Source: Candidatus Margulisiibacteriota bacterium
GTDB lineage: Bacteria > Margulisbacteria > WOR-1 > JAKLHX01
Reading direction: 5' to 3'
Assembly (NCBI GenBank): GCA_022709925.1
Contig: JAKLHX010000039.1
Coordinates: 1-8,540 of the forward strand
Length of the DNA: 8,540 bases
The position numbers and the translations under genes are program-made. This document shows positions 5,496 to 8,540 of this stretch, in pieces. Every line of letters begins with the position of its first letter. Position 1 is the stretch's first letter. The notes under the pieces are model-generated. The model had not been told where the DNA came from. It made no database searches and worked only from the letters and a program-made list of their open reading frames with translations.

Positions 5496-7658
5496 ATGGC
5501 GCAGACAGATAACCTTATAGAAAAAATACGGTCATACGACCCAAATGCCAACCTTGAATTGATTTCAAAAGCAGCTGCGTTCGCGGAAAAAGCCCATGAA
5601 GGACAGATGCGCCTTTCCGGGGACCCTTTCATAACCCACCCGATAGCAGTAGCGGAGATACTCGCGGAACTGGAACAGGATACCTCGACCATTGCCGCTG
5701 CTTTGCTTCACGATGCCATTGAAGACGGGCATGTTTCCCCTGAAACGGTAAGGGCCGAATTCAATGAGACCATTTTAAGGCTGGTCCTTGGCGTTACAAA
5801 GCTCGGGAAGCTTTCATTCGAATCAAGAGAAGAAAGACAGGCCGAGAATTTTCGCAAGATGTTCATCGCAATGGCGGAAGATCTCAGGATCATAATAATC
5901 AAACTTGCCGACAGGCTGCACAACATGCAGACCCTCAAATTCCTTCCCGAAGACCGGCAGCTTGACATTGCCAGAGAGACCAGGGAAATATATGCTCCCT
6001 TGGCGCACAGGCTCGGCATGTGGCGGCTTAAATGGGAGCTTGAGGACCTGGCGTTCTATTATCTTGAGAGGGACAAGTATGACCAGATAAAACTGCTTGT
6101 GTCCGAGAAAAAAGCGGAAAGAGAAAAATACATAGAGGAATTCATCGAGAAGGTAACCGACGCTATTACGAAGGTCGGCATCAATACTAAGATAAAGGGC
6201 CGCTCAAAGCATTTCTACAGCATCTACAACAAGCTTGTGCAAAAGAACGTCGAGTTCGACGACATCTATGATCTTATCGCCATAAGAGTGATAGTTGACA
6301 GCATAAAGGATTGTTACGCGGTTCTCGGGATAGTCCACTCTCTTTGGAAACCTATCCCCGGCAGGTTCAGGGATTTCATAGCGCTGCCAAAGTCAAACGG
6401 TTATCAAACGCTCCATACGACCGTTATGGGAACGAACGGCAAACCGGTGGAGATCCAGATAAGGACAAAGCAAATGCATAGGACCGCCGAATACGGGATC
6501 GCCGCGCACTGGAAATATAAAGAGGGCGCGTCAGGGGACAAGTCTTTCGATAAAAAGCTTTCCTGGATAAGAGAGATGCTTGATTATCAGAAAGAAGTGA
6601 AGAACGCCAGGGATTTCCTTGAGAACGTCAAACTCGATTTCTTTATGGATGAGGTTTTTGTCTATTCGCCTAAAGGGGATGTGTATGACCTTCCCGCAGG
6701 TTCAACGCCTCTTGATTTTGCATATCAGGTGCACACGCAGGTAGGGCACAAATATGCCGGGGCGAAAGTGAACGGACGGATAGTCCCTATGGACTATATC
6801 TTAAAGAACGGGGATATCATACAAGTCCTTACTTCCGGCAAAGAGGCCCCCAAACTTGACTGGTTGAAAATCGTAAGGACCTCCGGCGCCAAGAACAAGA
6901 TAAAACAATGGCTCAAAAAACAGAAAAAAGAGGAGAACATCGAAAGAGGGAAATTGATACTCGAGGAAGAGTTCAAGAAGATGGGGCTTGATATGGCTTC
7001 TTCTTTGTCAAAAATAGACACTTCAAAGATCTTCTCTTCCCATAATATTTCATCCGAAGACGATTATTTTTCCATGGTCGGCAGCGGCGAGATAAGCTTC
7101 TTCCAGTCGATCAAAGAGATCCGAAAATTGCTTGAACAGGAAAAGGTCATATCTCCCGCAGAACCGGACACCCAAAAGATCAAGCCTCAGGAACCAAAAA
7201 GCAACAAGTCCGGTCCCGGTATACGGGTGGTTGGCATGGAGAACATCCTTACGAGGCTTTCCAAATGCTGTTATCCTCTTCCGGGAGATGAGATCGTCGG
7301 GTTCATCACCAAAGGCAGGGGCGTTTCCGTGCACAGGGCCGACTGCTCCAATGTCGACAAAGAGAAAAAAGCCTGCCAGAACCTTGTTAAGATAGAATGG
7401 GAGCCTTCCGACGGGAATTATTATCCCGCAAGCATCGAGATAGAGGCTTTTGACAGGGTAGGGCTCTTGAAAGACCTGATCGCTCAAGTTTCGGAAAGCA
7501 AGGTCAATATAAACTCAATAGACGTTAAGACAAGGAGAGGTTCAAGCGCAATAGTCAATATGGTCCTGGACGTCACCAGTGTCGACCACCTAAAACAGCT
7601 TATGGTCATGATACGTAAGATCACGGATGTGTATGACGTTTACCGCGTTATTTGCTGA
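5496..7658 (+). CDS. rel: Bifunctional (p)ppGpp synthetase/hydrolase, RelA/SpoT (Rel) family
   Basis: The 720-residue long RelA-SpoT homologue makes and degrades the alarmone (p)ppGpp, controlling the stringent response to starvation. Domains in order: the HD hydrolase with ITHPIAVAEIL (His48), LLHDAIED (His72, Asp73, Glu76, Asp77) and KLADRLHNMQTL (136-147), all intact; the synthetase with GRSKHFYSIYNKL (235-247), FDDIYDLIAIRV (254-265), NGYQTLHTTV (301-310) and VEIQIRT (318-324, catalytic Glu319); TGS from about 386 to 447; a helical segment and a Lys/Pro-rich linker (about 550-575); a zinc-finger domain with Cys591, Cys592, His613 and Cys617; and a C-terminal ACT domain from about 645. The diagnostic motif RFRD (290-293) is the basic type (RxKD-like) of bifunctional Rel/SpoT rather than the acidic ExDD of monofunctional RelA. 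Both activities are predicted. The start is eight bases after the aldolase gene, with only weak AAGAAG nearby, so coupling to upstream translation is likely. Confidence 0.97.
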   Translation: MAQTDNLIEKIRSYDPNANLELISKAAAFAEKAHEGQMRLSGDPFITHPIAVAEILAELEQDTSTIAAALLHDAIEDGHVSPETVRAEFNETILRLVLGVTKLGKLSFESREERQAENFRKMFIAMAEDLRIIIIKLADRLHNMQTLKFLPEDRQLDIARETREIYAPLAHRLGMWRLKWELEDLAFYYLERDKYDQIKLLVSEKKAEREKYIEEFIEKVTDAITKVGINTKIKGRSKHFYSIYNKLVQKNVEFDDIYDLIAIRVIVDSIKDCYAVLGIVHSLWKPIPGRFRDFIALPKSNGYQTLHTTVMGTNGKPVEIQIRTKQMHRTAEYGIAAHWKYKEGASGDKSFDKKLSWIREMLDYQKEVKNARDFLENVKLDFFMDEVFVYSPKGDVYDLPAGSTPLDFAYQVHTQVGHKYAGAKVNGRIVPMDYILKNGDIIQVLTSGKEAPKLDWLKIVRTSGAKNKIKQWLKKQKKEENIERGKLILEEEFKKMGLDMASSLSKIDTSKIFSSHNISSEDDYFSMVGSGEISFFQSIKEIRKLLEQEKVISPAEPDTQKIKPQEPKSNKSGPGIRVVGMENILTRLSKCCYPLPGDEIVGFITKGRGVSVHRADCSNVDKEKKACQNLVKIEWEPSDGNYYPASIEIEAFDRVGLLKDLIAQVSESKVNINSIDVKTRRGSSAIVNMVLDVTSVDHLKQLMVMIRKITDVYDVYRVIC

Positions 7659-7664
7659 AAAATT

Positions 7665-7680
7665 ATAGTTTGCCAACTAT
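7665..7680 (+). repeat. Perfect inverted repeat in the rel-holB gap
   Basis: ATAGTT-tgcc-AACTAT is a perfect six-base inverted repeat with a four-base centre. It begins six bases after the rel stop codon and ends two bases before the -10 box of the predicted holB promoter. The arms are AT-rich and no T-run follows, so it is a poor intrinsic terminator. An operator just upstream of the -10 box is possible. A chance match is also possible at this size. Confidence 0.45.
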
Positions 7681-7688
7681 GTTATAAT
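7680..7688 (+). promoter_or_regulatory. Extended -10 promoter of holB
   Basis: TGTTATAAT fits the extended -10 form TGnTATAAT exactly, with the consensus TATAAT at 7683-7688. No good -35 hexamer lies at the normal 16-18 base distance, which an extended -10 can tolerate. The predicted transcription start is at about 7695, only three bases before the holB ATG at 7698. No Shine-Dalgarno is seen between the box and the ATG. This suggests a second transcription unit starting with holB, with a leaderless or nearly leaderless message. This is prediction from motif and spacing only. Confidence 0.55.
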
Positions 7689-7697
7689 CAACTCAAT

Positions 7698-8468
7698 ATG
7701 GGATTTGAGAACATTCCCGGTGAGATCCGCGCAAAAAAGATAATATCCGGAGCCCTAAAGACGGGCAGGATAGCGAATTCCTACATATTTTGCGGCCAAA
7801 ATGTCGATCAGATAGCCGAATTCACGAAAGAGTTCGCGAAACTCCTGAATTGCGAAACTGCATGCGGAAAATGCCTTAATTGCACCAAAATAACCTCCGG
7901 GACACACCCTGATTTTATCGTTGTAATGCCGGAAGGGAAAAAGTCCATAATAAAGATCGACAGGATAAGGGACCTTAAGAACCGCATAAAGATCGGGCCT
8001 GCCGAAGGAACGTACCTTGTCGTGAGCATAATGAACGCCGATTCCATAGAGATAGAGGCGGCCAACAGTCTTCTGAAAATGCTTGAAGAACCGCCCCAAG
8101 GGGTTGTCTTTGTCCTCATAACTTCAAGGATGGACAGCCTTCCGAAAACGGTCGTTTCACGGTGCCAAGGTGTTATCTTTGCGAACCAGAACGATATTGA
8201 AGATATTGATGCCGAGCTGCCGTCAGGAAGTGATGTGTGGAGCCTTCTGAAATTCTCTTCTTCACTGTCAGAATCCTCTTCAAAAGAGGCTGAAAGGGAT
8301 AAGCTGGAAAAAAAGCTCCGCATTTTGTCGGCGGAATTCTTCCGAGCCAGGAAATTGAGAGAAAGCCGTATAGTCCTTAACGCTATACGGGACATAAAAA
8401 AAATGGCAAACACGAGACTTCTTATGGACAGGATGTCCCTTTGCCTTGGAGGGTGGATAGATGGATAA
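7698..8468 (+). CDS. holB: DNA polymerase III delta' subunit (clamp-loader), short
   Basis: A AAA+-type clamp-loader subunit. Delta' works with tau/gamma and delta to load the beta sliding clamp on DNA. Evidence is the zinc module Cys52, Cys56, Cys59, Cys62 followed by SGTHPDFIVV (67-76), then IIKIDRIRDLKNRI (84-97), the region ANSLLKMLEEPP (122-133) and the SRC motif (154-156). The P-loop place reads FCGQNVDQIAEF, lacking the GK[ST] of a working Walker A, as expected for delta', which does not hydrolyse ATP; this argues against tau/gamma (DnaX). The protein has 256 residues against about 330 in E. coli and B. subtilis, so the C-terminal collar domain is short. A serine-rich stretch (186-195) precedes it. 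The start is the ATG placed just after the extended -10 box. The end overlaps the next gene by eight bases. Confidence 0.9.
   Translation: MGFENIPGEIRAKKIISGALKTGRIANSYIFCGQNVDQIAEFTKEFAKLLNCETACGKCLNCTKITSGTHPDFIVVMPEGKKSIIKIDRIRDLKNRIKIGPAEGTYLVVSIMNADSIEIEAANSLLKMLEEPPQGVVFVLITSRMDSLPKTVVSRCQGVIFANQNDIEDIDAELPSGSDVWSLLKFSSSLSESSSKEAERDKLEKKLRILSAEFFRARKLRESRIVLNAIRDIKKMANTRLLMDRMSLCLGGWIDG
8448..8453 (+). promoter_or_regulatory. Ribosome binding site of the gene after holB
   Basis: GGAGGG inside the end of holB lies seven bases before the ATG at 8461. Its position and spacing support a real overlapping gene start. Confidence 0.65.
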
Positions 8469-8540
8469 AAAACTCGGGGTCGTATTCAGGAAATTCTGCA
8501 ACATCATACCGATAAAAGGGTATAAAGACGATTCTTTGAG
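8461..8540 (+). CDS. Start of a downstream gene, possibly PSP1/RicT (YaaT)-like (3' end outside window)
   Basis: Only 26 complete codons are visible, beginning MDKKLGVVFRKF and open to the end of the window. The ATG overlaps the holB stop region by eight bases and has a well-spaced GGAGGG upstream, so the gene start is credible. In B. subtilis and many other bacteria the gene after holB is yaaT (ricT), a PSP1-domain protein whose N-terminus has a similar GVRFKK element. The GVVFRK here and the gene order are compatible with that, but 26 residues are too few to establish it. The identity is an inference from context. Confidence 0.45.
   Translation, partial: MDKKLGVVFRKFCNIIPIKGYKDDSL

Noticed and set aside
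7050..7487. A 145-codon open frame on the - strand
   Set aside because: It is opposite the linker, zinc-finger and start of the ACT domain of rel, which is well supported. No independent start signal or motif was seen.
7670..7675. TTGCCA as a -35 box for holB
   Set aside because: It is only seven bases from TATAAT, far short of the usual 16-18. The extended -10 explains the promoter better.
7665..7690. Intrinsic terminator after rel
   Set aside because: The hairpin has an AT-rich six-base stem and is followed by GTTATAATC, not a T-run. It is more likely part of a promoter/operator region.
7808..8413. A 201-codon open frame on the - strand
   Set aside because: It lies wholly opposite holB, which has clear delta' motifs. 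Its translation is Ser/Phe/Ile-rich without recognisable domains and is a typical antisense shadow.

Overview
The window is 8.5 kb of tightly packed bacterial chromosome. All eight recognisable genes are on the + strand, separated by 7 to 39 bases or overlapping, with no RNA gene, insertion sequence, CRISPR array or convincing terminator. In order it holds: the 3' end of a flagellar export ATPase gene (fliI); glyS (glycyl-tRNA synthetase beta subunit); proS (a short prolyl-tRNA synthetase); a PfkB-family sugar kinase; a class II aldolase/adducin-family protein; a full-length Rel/SpoT (p)ppGpp synthetase-hydrolase; holB (DNA polymerase III delta'); and the first 80 bases of a gene overlapping holB that may encode a PSP1/RicT (YaaT)-like protein.

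The organism is a bacterium, presumably flagellated or descended from a flagellated lineage. It uses the two-subunit (alpha/beta) glycyl-tRNA synthetase and has a single-type bifunctional Rel. Base composition looks moderate by eye (somewhat below 50% GC) and even across the genes, with no sign of recent transfer. The gene order (fliI-glyS-proS-kinase-aldolase-rel-holB) matches no well-studied model organism that I know, so an uncultured or poorly sampled phylum is possible. I cannot name the lineage from sequence alone.

Region 1-459 is the flagellar gene end. Region 497-3845 holds two aminoacyl-tRNA synthetases. Region 3853-5487 is a sugar kinase/aldolase pair, probably a small carbohydrate-phosphate module. 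Region 5496-7658 is the stringent-response enzyme. After a 39-base gap with a 16-base inverted repeat and an extended -10 promoter lying almost on the start codon, holB and its overlapping neighbour begin what looks like a new transcription unit, possibly leaderless.

Most genes are housekeeping and I see no clear novel multi-gene system. The points worth a second look are: (a) a ProRS whose core resembles the ordinary bacterial type but whose INS editing domain is replaced by a roughly 30-residue stretch with two CxxC pairs; (b) an aldolase-family protein in which the third zinc-binding His is Tyr and which carries a basic, low-complexity C-terminal tail; (c) the kinase-aldolase pairing; (d) the palindrome/extended -10/near-leaderless arrangement before holB; and (e) glyS without glyQ and fliI without fliJ next to it.
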